This document shows positions 7,358 through 12,958 of a stretch of 12,958 bases of DNA, piece after piece. The notes below the pieces were generated by a model, which saw only the letters and a list, made by a program, of their open reading frames with translations, did no database searches and was not told where the DNA came from. Every line of letters starts with the position of its first letter. The stretch's first letter is position 1. Both the position numbers and the translations under genes were made by a program. The DNA is from JBCDBY01 sp039182715 (lineage in GTDB: Bacteria; Planctomycetota; PLA2). The stretch spans positions 1-12,958 of the forward strand of contig JBCDBY010000108.1 in the NCBI GenBank assembly GCA_039182715.1, written 5' to 3'.

Positions 7358-8350
7358 CTATTCGGGGGTGACTTCGAGGCCCTGCGGGTCGACGGCGAAG
7401 TCGACGATGGCGCCGCCGGCTTCGGTGACGGCGCCCTCGATCGCGACGTGTTTCTCGGGGTGGGCGAGCAGCACGATGCAGCCGCCGCCGCCCGCGCCGC
7501 AGACCTTGCCGGCGAGCGCGCCTGCGGTCTCGGCCGCGGCGAGCAGCGCTTCGACGCGTTCGTTGCTGACGACCGGCGCGAGCTGGCGCCGCGCCTCCCA
7601 CTCCGCGCGCAGCGCCCGCGCCGCGCGATCGACGTTGCCGTCCTGCAGCGCCTCGTCCATGGCGTACGCGCAGTTGTTGATCCGGTTCATGCAGGCGCGC
7701 ACGTGCTCGTCGCCGTCGAGGAAGCGGCGCACGACCTCCCAGTTGTTCATGCCGCTCTCGTGTTCCAGCTGCGTGTCGACGAGCAGCATGGTCTGGTCGA
7801 GCATGGCGTGCGTGGCGGGATGCGCCGCGCGCCGCACGCCGTGCAGCGTCGCCGTCAGCGTCTGCACGCCGCCGTACACGGCGGGATAGTAGTCCTGGTA
7901 TCCGGTCGGGACCCCGAGCAGGCGTGTCTCGACGGTCTGCACGAACTCGAGGAAGGGCGCGGCATCGATCTGCTCGCCGGTCCACGCGGTCAGCGCCCCG
8001 CCGACCGCGACGGCGATGGCGGAGGAGCCGCCCAGTCCCGACTGCTTCGGGACCGTGCTGCGCACGCGCAGCGTCATCGGTTGCCGCGGGGCGATCGCCT
8101 CGACGAGTCGCGACGCCAGCGGAAGTTCGTCGTGTTCCGGCGCGTCGGCGGGATAGATCACGTTGATTTCGCGATCCATGCTGCGCAGGAGCACCTTGTC
8201 GTCGCGCCGCCCCTCGATCTCGACCACCGCGCGCCGGTTGAGCGCGACGTTGACGGTGCATCCGGGCTTGTGCAGCAGATGGCAGATCGGCCAGATATCG
8301 AGTGTGCCGCCCGCGAGATCGACGCGGGTGGGAGCGGTCGCGCGTAGCAT
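7358..8350 (-). CDS. GHMP-family sugar kinase, resembling D-glycero-D-manno-heptose 7-phosphate kinase
   Basis: GHMP kinases transfer phosphate from ATP to a small-molecule hydroxyl; the closest type I recognise is the HddA / L-fucokinase-like sugar kinase, which phosphorylates C1 of a sugar used for nucleotide-activated precursors. Reading the minus strand from ATG at 8350-8348 gives 330 residues, normal for this family. Motif 1 is 'RVDLAGGTLDI' (9-19), the ATP-binding motif 2 is GLGGSSA (105-111) and motif 3 is 'KVCGAGGGGC' (282-291). 'TGYQDYYPAVYGG' (149-161) matches the GxQDxY segment of heptose kinases. The frame stays open for hundreds of codons upstream of 8350, but family homology begins at 'MLRATAPTRVDLAGG', which sets the start. 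No heptose isomerase, phosphatase or nucleotidyltransferase is nearby, so the sugar is uncertain. It is divergent from the amidotransferase gene, 48 bp apart. Confidence 0.9.
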   Translation of the reverse strand: MLRATAPTRVDLAGGTLDIWPICHLLHKPGCTVNVALNRRAVVEIEGRRDDKVLLRSMDREINVIYPADAPEHDELPLASRLVEAIAPRQPMTLRVRSTVPKQSGLGGSSAIAVAVGGALTAWTGEQIDAAPFLEFVQTVETRLLGVPTGYQDYYPAVYGGVQTLTATLHGVRRAAHPATHAMLDQTMLLVDTQLEHESGMNNWEVVRRFLDGDEHVRACMNRINNCAYAMDEALQDGNVDRAARALRAEWEARRQLAPVVSNERVEALLAAAETAGALAGKVCGAGGGGCIVLLAHPEKHVAIEGAVTEAGGAIVDFAVDPQGLEVTPE

Positions 8351-8356
8351 GGCGGG

Positions 8357-8362
8357 AGAATA
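8357..8362 (-). promoter_or_regulatory. -10-like element directly before the GHMP kinase start
   Basis: On the minus strand TATTCT (four of six matches to TATAAT) is followed by six bases and then the ATG at 8350. A transcript started from it would begin at about the ATG. The bases just before the ATG read CTCCCGCC, the opposite of a Shine-Dalgarno sequence, so leaderless translation is plausible. I find no convincing -35 hexamer. Confidence 0.3.
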
Positions 8363-8398
8363 CGAACTCGGCGCGACGGAGAACGCGCACGCAACACC

Positions 8399-9166
8399 AT
8401 GTCGAACGCACGCCCCGTTATCGGAATCACCTCGCGCACGCTCCCCATGCCGGCCGCCAAGAAGTCGCGCCCGACCGAGACGGTGACGCGCACCTACGTG
8501 GACGCGATCGAGGAGGCGGGGGGGCTCGGCGTGATGATCCCGAACGTCGACGCGGACGCGGCCGACGCCTATCTCGATCGCATCGACGCGCTGCTGCTCA
8601 CCGGTGGCGACGACCCCGACCCGGAACTGTTCGGCGAGGAGCCGCACCCGGAGATCGAGCTGGTCGACGCCCGCCGCGATCGATTCGAGATCGCGCTCGT
8701 ACACGGCGCCCGCGCCCGCGCCATGCCGGTCTTCGGCATCTGCCGCGGCGTGCAGCTCATGAACATCGCGCTGGGGGGCGACATCTACCAGGACATCCCC
8801 AGTCAGACCGAGTCGGGCATTCGACACGTCCAGCAGCGGCTCGACGACGGTCCCTGGCACGAAATCGACCTCGAGCCCGGTTCGCGCCTCGCGGGCCTCC
8901 TGGGGGCCGAAAAACTGCGCGTGAACTCTTTTCATCACCAGGCGTGCCGCCGCCCCGGCGACGGTCTGCAGGTCTCCGCGCGGTCGGCCGACGGCATCCC
9001 CGAAGCGCTCGAAGACCCGGGCCAGGCCTTCTTTTTGGGGGTCCAGTGGCATCCCGAGCTGGGCGGCGCGGGCTCCCGGGAGCTGTTCGCGGCCTTCCTC
9101 GAATCCGCAAGAATCCGGGCCACCGCCGCGTCTAAACCCGGAGATTCGCCGGATTCCGGACGATAA
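8399..9166 (+). CDS. Class I glutamine amidotransferase-like hydrolase (PuuD / peptidase C26 type)
   Basis: Family members hydrolyse gamma-glutamyl amide bonds; PuuD itself cleaves gamma-glutamyl-GABA in putrescine breakdown. The 255-residue product has the family's N-terminal 'PVIGIT' strand, the 'LLLTGGDDPDP' loop (residues 65-75), the nucleophile elbow 'FGICRGVQ' with Cys115, a 'NSFHHQ' segment (176-181), and the His218/Glu220 pair in 'GVQWHPE'. The catalytic triad is therefore complete. No polyamine genes (puuA, puuB, puuC) are near, so the natural substrate may be another gamma-glutamyl compound. The last about 17 residues are low-complexity and variable. The start ATG has only a distant GGAGA 16 bp upstream. 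It is divergent from the GHMP kinase and followed after 39 bp by the membrane-anchored HEAT protein; I see no functional link. Confidence 0.9.
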   Translation: MSNARPVIGITSRTLPMPAAKKSRPTETVTRTYVDAIEEAGGLGVMIPNVDADAADAYLDRIDALLLTGGDDPDPELFGEEPHPEIELVDARRDRFEIALVHGARARAMPVFGICRGVQLMNIALGGDIYQDIPSQTESGIRHVQQRLDDGPWHEIDLEPGSRLAGLLGAEKLRVNSFHHQACRRPGDGLQVSARSADGIPEALEDPGQAFFLGVQWHPELGGAGSRELFAAFLESARIRATAASKPGDSPDSGR

Positions 9167-9167
9167 T
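9162..9167 (+). promoter_or_regulatory. Possible -10 element upstream of the membrane HEAT gene
   Basis: GATAAT overlaps the stop codon of the amidotransferase gene and matches TATAAT at five of six bases. It lies 38 bp before the ATG at 9206. No recognisable -35 hexamer lies 16-18 bp upstream, so this is only a candidate. Confidence 0.25.
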
Positions 9168-9179
9168 CTCCCTGCATCC

Positions 9180-9202
9180 CCTCGGATGGGCTCGACCCGA
9201 GG
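9180..9202 (+). promoter_or_regulatory. Hairpin covering the GAGG just before the HEAT gene start
   Basis: CCTCGG (9180-9185) pairs with CCGAGG (9197-9202) around an 11-nt loop. The right arm contains the only Shine-Dalgarno-like tetramer (GAGG, 9199-9202), which lies just 3 nt before the ATG at 9206. Folding would hide it, as in the hairpin before the gene at 4595. Confidence 0.4.
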
Positions 9203-9205
9203 CCT

Positions 9206-10720
9206 ATGAGCAAGAACCGTATCTATCTCGGCATCGGCGCCGTACTCGGTGCCGTCGCGACCGCGCTGCTGGTCGTTTTCGCCCTCGGCGAGAGCGCCGA
9301 TACCGGCTATTCGCGGTCGGGGGCGGCGACCAGCCGCCGCGGGGAGGACGAGTCGCGCGATCCCGGTCGTCGCGGTCGCGTCGAGGTCCAGCGCGTCGAC
9401 GAGGATCGCATGCGCCGCGGCAATCGCACGCCCTACGCGTCGATCACGCGGCCCAACCAGCGCGAGCCGTTCGACAGCCCCGAAACGCACGCGAAGCGCG
9501 CCGCCATGGCGGCGGAGATCCTGCGCCTGCTCGACGAGATCCGTCTCGACGACGTGCGCTCCGCGTCGCAGAACTACGCGCGCATGCAGCGGCTCAAGAA
9601 GCTCGTGCGCGACCTGAACCATCGCCTGCCGACCGCCACGCGCGATCGCCTGCTCGACATGTTCGACACGATCGACTCGGTCGGCCACGCCATGATCGGC
9701 GAGGTGCTCGGCCAGCTGCGCGGCGACGTCGACACCGCCAAACTGCTCATCGCGCGCCTGCAGGACAAGCCGGACGAGGTCCGCACCCGCCTGGCGATGC
9801 TGAACGCATTGCGCAACATGGGCGTGCAGGAGGTCGTCGACGACCTCGGCGCGATGCTCGGCAACAACTATCCGAACGAGCAGCAGATCGTCCAGGCGAT
9901 CAACCAGATCGGCGGCGCGAAGGCGACCGAGACGCTGCTCGAGTATCTGGAGCGCGACGCGATCAACACCGGGACCGCCCGCGAGATCGAGCGCGTGCTC
10001 GGCCGCGGCGCCCACCCCAAGGTGCTCAAGCAGGTGGCCGAAAACCTGACGTCCGAGAGCGTGGCCAAGCGCCGTTCGATGCTCAACGTGCTCGCCAACG
10101 CGCGCAAGCCGGAGTACTCCAAGGCGGTCCGGGAGATGTTCGCGGAAGAGACCGATCCGGTCGTGCGCCGACAGGCCATCCGCGCGATGGGCATGATGGG
10201 TGACCTCGAGTCGTCGCGCGTGCTCATGGAACTCGCCACGTCCGGCAACGAGCGCGAGAAGATCCAGGCGATCCAGGCGCTGCACACGGTCCGGAACGCC
10301 GAGACCGTCAACTCGCTGGCCCAGGACTGGAACAAGTTGTCCAACGACCAGCGCGAGGCGGTCATGGGCGCCGCGGCGCGGCTGCCGCGGCCGAGCGACG
10401 CGCTGGCGAAGGTCGCGCGCGACTCGATCTTCGACGAGAACGTCCGCGTGCGGACCAAGTCGGTCGCGCTGCTCGGCAAGACCCGAAAGGACAAACACGT
10501 CGATCTGATCGGCTCGTTCCTGCGCGGCGCGAAGACCGACAACGAGCGCCGCGAGGCGATTCGCGCCCTCGAGCGCATCGGCACGGAGAAGGCTGCCGAA
10601 GAGGTGCTGCGCAACATCGACGCGGTGCCCTCCCGGCAGCGCGAGTCGACCCGCCGGAAGTTCGAGCAGATCAAGGAGAAGCGGATCCAGCTGCGAACGG
10701 CCGCGGAGAACCGTAGATAA
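9206..10720 (+). CDS. Membrane-anchored HEAT-repeat protein
   Basis: The 504-residue product has one N-terminal hydrophobic segment (about residues 5-28, 'IYLGIGAVLGAVATALLVVF') after a short Lys/Arg-containing start, consistent with a single-pass anchor with the bulk outside the cytoplasm. A Ser/Arg/Asp-rich low-complexity linker follows to about residue 75. From about residue 120 to 490 the sequence is a solenoid of paired helices of HEAT type, for example 'DPVVRRQAIRAMGMMGDLES' and 'ERREAIRALERIGTEKAAEE'. HEAT solenoids bind other proteins; no catalytic motif is visible. The C-terminus is strongly basic. The stop codon is 4 bp before the GTG of the HEAT-VWA gene, so the two are almost certainly co-transcribed. 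The partner and cellular role are unknown. Confidence 0.85.
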   Translation: MSKNRIYLGIGAVLGAVATALLVVFALGESADTGYSRSGAATSRRGEDESRDPGRRGRVEVQRVDEDRMRRGNRTPYASITRPNQREPFDSPETHAKRAAMAAEILRLLDEIRLDDVRSASQNYARMQRLKKLVRDLNHRLPTATRDRLLDMFDTIDSVGHAMIGEVLGQLRGDVDTAKLLIARLQDKPDEVRTRLAMLNALRNMGVQEVVDDLGAMLGNNYPNEQQIVQAINQIGGAKATETLLEYLERDAINTGTAREIERVLGRGAHPKVLKQVAENLTSESVAKRRSMLNVLANARKPEYSKAVREMFAEETDPVVRRQAIRAMGMMGDLESSRVLMELATSGNEREKIQAIQALHTVRNAETVNSLAQDWNKLSNDQREAVMGAAARLPRPSDALAKVARDSIFDENVRVRTKSVALLGKTRKDKHVDLIGSFLRGAKTDNERREAIRALERIGTEKAAEEVLRNIDAVPSRQRESTRRKFEQIKEKRIQLRTAAENRR

Positions 10721-10724
10721 CAGT

Positions 10725-11942
10725 GTGCGATCGCTCGCGGTCCTCCTGATTCTCGTCGGCACGGCCCGGGCCGACCTGCGCGCCGACGTGGCCCGCGCCT
10801 ACAAGCCGGACGACCCGGACGAGCGCGTGACCCGGCTCTCGCTCGCGCGCGGAAAAATCGGCGACGCCGACCGCAAGCTGCGCAACCGGGCGGCGCGCGA
10901 GATCGAGAAGGGGCTCAAGAAGGAGCGCCACCCCGACGTCAAGTGCGCCTCCTACGATCTGCTGCTGGCGCTCCGCACCGAGCGTGCGCTCGACCGGCTT
11001 GTCGTGGGGGTGCTCGACCGCGACGAGCAGGTGCGCCGGCACGTCCACGGCATCGTCCGCAACTACGCGGATCCGATGCTGTTCCAGGCGGTCACGCGCA
11101 CGCTGGAGGAGGACGCGTCCTGGCGGCTGCGCGCGGCGATGGTCGACCTGCTGGTCACCGGGTCCCGGGAGCGCGGGAAGCCGGTTCTGCTCCGCACGCT
11201 GGCGGATCCGCATGCCGCCGTCCGCGCCCGCGCCGCGGAGGGGCTCGAGCGCATGACCGGCCAGTCGTTCGGGCTCGATGCGGCCCGGTGGAAGGCGTGG
11301 TTCCAGGCGCAGGCGCCGAAACCGCGCAAGGACGGCGAGACGCGCACGGTAGCCGGCGGGAAACGCAAGGTGAAGCAGTACGAGGGGCCCATCCGCGGCC
11401 TGCAGCCCAACCTCTACGGCGTGCCGATCACGCGCAAGCGGCTCATCTTCGTCGTCGACATGTCCGGCAGCATGAAGAAGGGGCGGCGGTCCACGCACCT
11501 CACCGCACTCAAGGAAGCGATCTACGGCCTTCCGTCCGATTGCCGCTTCAACGTGCTCTGCTTCGACCAGCGGCTCTTTTTCTACGCGAAGGCGAAGTCG
11601 CTCGTGCCGGCCGACACGATCCACAAGGACGGCCTCGCGCGCTGGCTCGATGCGCTGCCCGCCGGCCAGAAGACCGACGTGAACAAGTCGGTCGTCACCG
11701 GCCTTGCGATGCTCAAGGAGGCGCTCGCGGAGAACGAGTCGGTGCGCGCGGAGCTCTTCCTGCTGACCGACGGTCGCGAAACGGCGCGCACCACCTCCGT
11801 GCGCATGATCGAGGCGCAGTACCAGCGCCTGCCGCAGGAGCGCTGCGCGATTCACGTGATCGCGCTGGGGAAGAAGGGCACGCTGGCGCTGAAGGCGCTG
11901 GCGGACGGCTCCGGCGGCCGCTACGCGGAAGCGGAGCGGTGA
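10725..11942 (+). CDS. Exported HEAT-repeat plus von Willebrand factor A (VWA) domain protein
   Basis: The 405-residue product begins with a compact signal peptide (1-16, 'MRSLAVLLILVGTARA', likely cleavage before Asp17). Residues about 20-190 are HEAT-like helix pairs ('LLLALRTERALDRLVVGVL', 'KPVLLRTLADPHAAVRARA') ending in 'LERMTGQSFGLDAARWKAWF', a pattern I associate with planctomycete HEAT proteins. Residues about 238-402 form a VWA domain with an intact MIDAS metal site: Asp245, Ser247 and Ser249 in DMSGS, Thr317, and Asp349 in LLTDGRE. It should therefore bind a divalent ion and a protein ligand. GTG is chosen as start because it gives the whole signal peptide; GGAG at 10705-10708 is too far upstream to be a good ribosome site, so translation may be coupled to the preceding gene, whose stop is 4 bp away. 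It probably acts with that HEAT protein. Confidence 0.88.
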   Translation: MRSLAVLLILVGTARADLRADVARAYKPDDPDERVTRLSLARGKIGDADRKLRNRAAREIEKGLKKERHPDVKCASYDLLLALRTERALDRLVVGVLDRDEQVRRHVHGIVRNYADPMLFQAVTRTLEEDASWRLRAAMVDLLVTGSRERGKPVLLRTLADPHAAVRARAAEGLERMTGQSFGLDAARWKAWFQAQAPKPRKDGETRTVAGGKRKVKQYEGPIRGLQPNLYGVPITRKRLIFVVDMSGSMKKGRRSTHLTALKEAIYGLPSDCRFNVLCFDQRLFFYAKAKSLVPADTIHKDGLARWLDALPAGQKTDVNKSVVTGLAMLKEALAENESVRAELFLLTDGRETARTTSVRMIEAQYQRLPQERCAIHVIALGKKGTLALKALADGSGGRYAEAER

Positions 11943-11946
11943 TTTT

Positions 11947-11964
11947 CGGCCCTTTCCGGGGCCG
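11947..11964 (+). terminator. Hairpin just after the HEAT-VWA gene, likely terminator
   Basis: CGGCCC (11947-11952) pairs perfectly with GGGCCG (11959-11964) around TTTCCG, starting 4 bp after the stop codon. It is followed by TTGAATT, which is only partly T-rich. A second small dyad AATTC/GAATT (11968-11972 and 11981-11985) follows. Position and GC content favour a terminator for the HEAT operon. Confidence 0.5.
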
Positions 11965-12022
11965 TTGAATTCTCCTCGCGGAATTTCGCGCGCAGACCGA
12001 CCTACTCTTTAACGGGCTGAAC

Positions 12023-12049
12023 TGTCCTTGCCCGGACACAAAATGTCCG
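12023..12049 (+). promoter_or_regulatory. Overlapping TGTCC/GGACA dyads, possible activator site or alternative hairpins
   Basis: TGTCC (12023-12027), GGACA (12034-12038) and TGTCC (12044-12048) form two overlapping inverted repeats that share the middle element. The first has the form TGT-N10-ACA, the spacing known for NifA-type enhancer sites. The second is CGGACA-N5-TGTCCG (12033-12049), a 6-bp stem. As DNA this could be a tandem operator; as RNA it could be two mutually exclusive hairpins. Confidence 0.4.
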
Positions 12050-12096
12050 TAAGTCGCCCGGCATGGGCGCAAAAGCCGCGCGGAATGGAGCACAAC

Positions 12097-12114
12097 CACG
12101 TGGCATGCAACGTG
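12097..12114. repeat. 18-bp near-perfect palindrome, operator candidate
   Basis: CACGTGGCATGCAACGTG matches its own reverse complement at 16 of 18 positions, with GCATGC at the centre and CACGT/ACGTG arms. It is 91 bp upstream of the prkA start and overlaps the sigma-54-like core. Such symmetry is typical of a dimeric regulator's binding site. Confidence 0.5.
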
Positions 12115-12117
12115 CGT
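12101..12117 (+). promoter_or_regulatory. Sigma-54-like (-24/-12) promoter core for prkA
   Basis: TGGCATGCAACGTGCGT has the invariant GG (12102-12103) and GC (12114-12115) at the required 10-bp spacing and matches the TGGCACG-N4-TTGCW consensus at nine of twelve positions. Transcription would start near 12127, leaving a leader of about 78 nt. The -12 half is imperfect (GTGCG). An alternative sigma-70-like -10 is TATACA at 12117-12122, without a -35 partner. Confidence 0.35.
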
Positions 12118-12118
12118 A

Positions 12119-12128
12119 TACAAGTGTA
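12119..12128. repeat. TACA-AG-TGTA dyad near the predicted prkA transcription start
   Basis: TACAAGTGTA is symmetrical at eight of ten positions and sits where the sigma-54-like core would start transcription. The symmetry continues weakly outward to GTATAC and GTAGAC. It could be a repressor site, but short dyads of this kind also occur by chance. Confidence 0.25.
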
Positions 12129-12137
12129 GACACGCGA

Positions 12138-12170
12138 TCGGCCGCCCGCTGATGCGCAGCCCGCGGTCGA
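12138..12170 (+). ncRNA. Stem-loop in the prkA 5' leader
   Basis: TCGGCCGC (12138-12145) pairs with GCGGTCGA (12163-12170) with one G-U pair. Inside it GCTG (12148-12151) pairs with CAGC (12157-12160) across a symmetric CC/CC internal loop and an ATGCG loop. This gives 12 base pairs in 33 nt, ending 24 nt before the Shine-Dalgarno sequence. It could stabilise or regulate the mRNA; no known riboswitch class is recognised. Confidence 0.4.
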
Positions 12171-12194
12171 GTCGCCTCTTTCGTTATTCCGTCC

Positions 12195-12199
12195 GGAGG
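12195..12199 (+). promoter_or_regulatory. Strong Shine-Dalgarno site of prkA
   Basis: GGAGG lies 5 nt before the ATG at 12205. It is one of only two well-placed Shine-Dalgarno sequences in the window and it fixes the prkA start. Confidence 0.85.
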
Positions 12200-12204
12200 C
12201 ACCG

Positions 12205-12958
12205 ATGGCAACCAAGGCCGAATTCGTCGACGCGATCCGCTCCAGCACCAACCGCGAAGAGTTCAAGGAGCTGCACTGGACCGGGGACTTCGGCCAGTAC
12301 CTCGATCTGGTCGTCTCGGACTCCGACGTCATTCGCACCGCGCACCAGCGCCTGTACGACATGATCCTCAGCTTCGGTTCGGAGGAGGCGACGGTCGGCA
12401 AGGAGAAGGTGAAGCGCTACCACTTCTTCTCCGACCCGCTGGGCAACGGCAAGGACGCGATCTTCGGACTGGAGAAGACGCTCTCGCAGCTGGTCGACTG
12501 CTTCAAGGCGGCGGCCTACGGCTACGGCGTCGAGAAGCGCGTGCTTCTGCTGCACGGTCCCGTCGGATCGTCCAAGTCGACCATCGTGCGCCTCATCAAG
12601 CGCGGCCTGGAGCACTACAGCCGGAGCAAGGAAGGCGCGCTCTACTCCTTCGGATGGCGCGTCGAGGAGAACGGCGAGGAAGTCTTCGTGCCCGATCCGA
12701 TGCACGACGAGCCGCTCCGCCTGCTGCCGGTGGAGGCGCGCGCGCGCATCCTCGAACGGCTCAACGGCGAGCGCGACGGCGCCTACAAGCTGCGCATCGA
12801 GGGCGAGCCGAGCCCGGTCTCGCGCTACTACATGAAGCAGCTCATGGAGAAGTACGACGGCGATCTCGACAAGGTGCTCGAGCACGTCGAGGTGCGCCGC
12901 ATCGTGCTCTCGGAGCGCGACCGCATCGGCATCGGCACCTTCCAGCCGAAGGACGAGA
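12205..12958 (+). CDS. prkA: PrkA serine protein kinase / AAA+ protein, N-terminal part (cut by window end)
   Basis: PrkA (YeaG) family proteins have an N-terminal AAA+ ATPase region and a C-terminal kinase-like region; they act in stress, starvation and sporulation responses, and some have been reported as ATP-dependent proteases rather than kinases. The visible 251 residues are the N-terminal third or so of a protein usually about 640-690 long. The family entry segment 'EEFKELHWTGDFGQYLDLV' (18-36) and 'AHQRLYDMI' (46-54) are clear. The P-loop is GPVGSSKS (118-125), the modified Walker A typical of PrkA, with Lys124. 'FVPDPMHDEPLRLLP' (161-175) is also typical. The frame is open to the last base, so only the window edge truncates it. 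Partners often found downstream (a YeaH-like VWA protein, SpoVR) would lie outside. The upstream region is unusually rich in control sites. Confidence 0.95.
   Translation, partial: MATKAEFVDAIRSSTNREEFKELHWTGDFGQYLDLVVSDSDVIRTAHQRLYDMILSFGSEEATVGKEKVKRYHFFSDPLGNGKDAIFGLEKTLSQLVDCFKAAAYGYGVEKRVLLLHGPVGSSKSTIVRLIKRGLEHYSRSKEGALYSFGWRVEENGEEVFVPDPMHDEPLRLLPVEARARILERLNGERDGAYKLRIEGEPSPVSRYYMKQLMEKYDGDLDKVLEHVEVRRIVLSERDRIGIGTFQPKDE

Larger units (their letters stand above)
11943..12204 (+). other. Longest intergenic stretch: prkA upstream region
   Basis: No plausible gene is visible on either strand in these 262 bp. The first about 45 bp hold the terminator-like hairpins. From 12020 to 12070 there are three small dyads in a row, including CGCCC-N5-GGGCG at 12055-12069. 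The rest carries the palindrome, promoter-like core, leader hairpin and Shine-Dalgarno site listed separately. The stretch around 12000-12050 and 12115-12130 is visibly more AT-rich than the coding DNA, as expected of a control region. Confidence 0.7.

Noticed and set aside
7131..8411. A 426-codon minus-strand frame overlapping the GHMP kinase in another phase
   Set aside because: The translation is Arg/Ala/Gly-rich without motifs, while the other phase has all three GHMP motifs.
8351..10762. Upstream extension of the GHMP kinase frame on the minus strand by about 800 codons
   Set aside because: The extension is antisense to the amidotransferase and HEAT genes, has no domain, and family similarity starts at the ATG at 8350. 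I treat it as a composition artefact rather than a fusion protein.
9206..11942. Defence or phage-related system suggested by HEAT and VWA domains
   Set aside because: Both products have export or membrane signals and no nuclease, NTPase or toxin motif, so a cytoplasmic defence role is not supported.
11943..12204. A tRNA or known riboswitch in the prkA upstream region
   Set aside because: No cloverleaf, T-loop (GTTCRANNC) or recognised riboswitch core could be found; only simple hairpins and dyads are present.

Overview
The window is high-GC bacterial DNA with densely packed genes: nine coding regions, spacers mostly under 120 bp, and no rRNA, tRNA, insertion sequence or CRISPR array that I can see. 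Exported or membrane-anchored HEAT-repeat and HEAT-plus-VWA proteins, a secreted TPR-like protein of unknown function and a PrkA kinase together suggest Planctomycetota or a neighbouring deep-branching phylum. That placement is an inference from gene content, not a phylogenetic result.

Layout. Positions 1-957 (+) hold the 3' part of a protein that resembles the class III ribonucleotide reductase core (NrdD) but has no glycyl-radical tail. A full-length SMC condensin ATPase follows (1007-4558, +). Next is an exported protein of unknown function (4595-6010, +), whose strong Shine-Dalgarno sequence lies inside a hairpin. Then comes a TrmA/RlmD-type RNA uracil-C5 methyltransferase with Fe-S cysteines (6035-7243, +). 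It converges, across a 114-bp spacer with a hairpin, on a GHMP-family sugar kinase of the heptose-7-phosphate kinase type (7358-8350, -). The kinase is divergent from a PuuD-like class I glutamine amidotransferase (8399-9166, +). This is followed by a membrane-anchored HEAT-repeat protein (9206-10720, +) and, 4 bp later, an exported HEAT plus VWA protein (10725-11942, +). The window ends inside prkA (12205 onward, +), a serine kinase / AAA+ protein.

Working relationships. The two HEAT proteins are the clearest functional pair: nearly overlapping genes, the same repeat class, and products probably facing the same extracytoplasmic compartment. The SMC, RNA methyltransferase, GHMP kinase and amidotransferase look like unrelated housekeeping or metabolic genes. 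No ScpA/ScpB, heptose-pathway or polyamine-pathway partners are present here.

The most interesting regulatory DNA is the 262-bp leader of prkA (11943-12204). It holds an intrinsic-terminator-like hairpin, a TGT-N10-ACA dyad resembling bacterial enhancer-binding-protein sites, a GG-N10-GC sigma-54-like promoter core about 90 bp downstream of that dyad, an 18-bp near-perfect palindrome over that core, and a 33-nt leader hairpin before a strong Shine-Dalgarno site. Several other starts in the window lack a Shine-Dalgarno sequence, or have one buried in a hairpin. I found no clearly new multi-gene system; the best candidates are listed in the findings.
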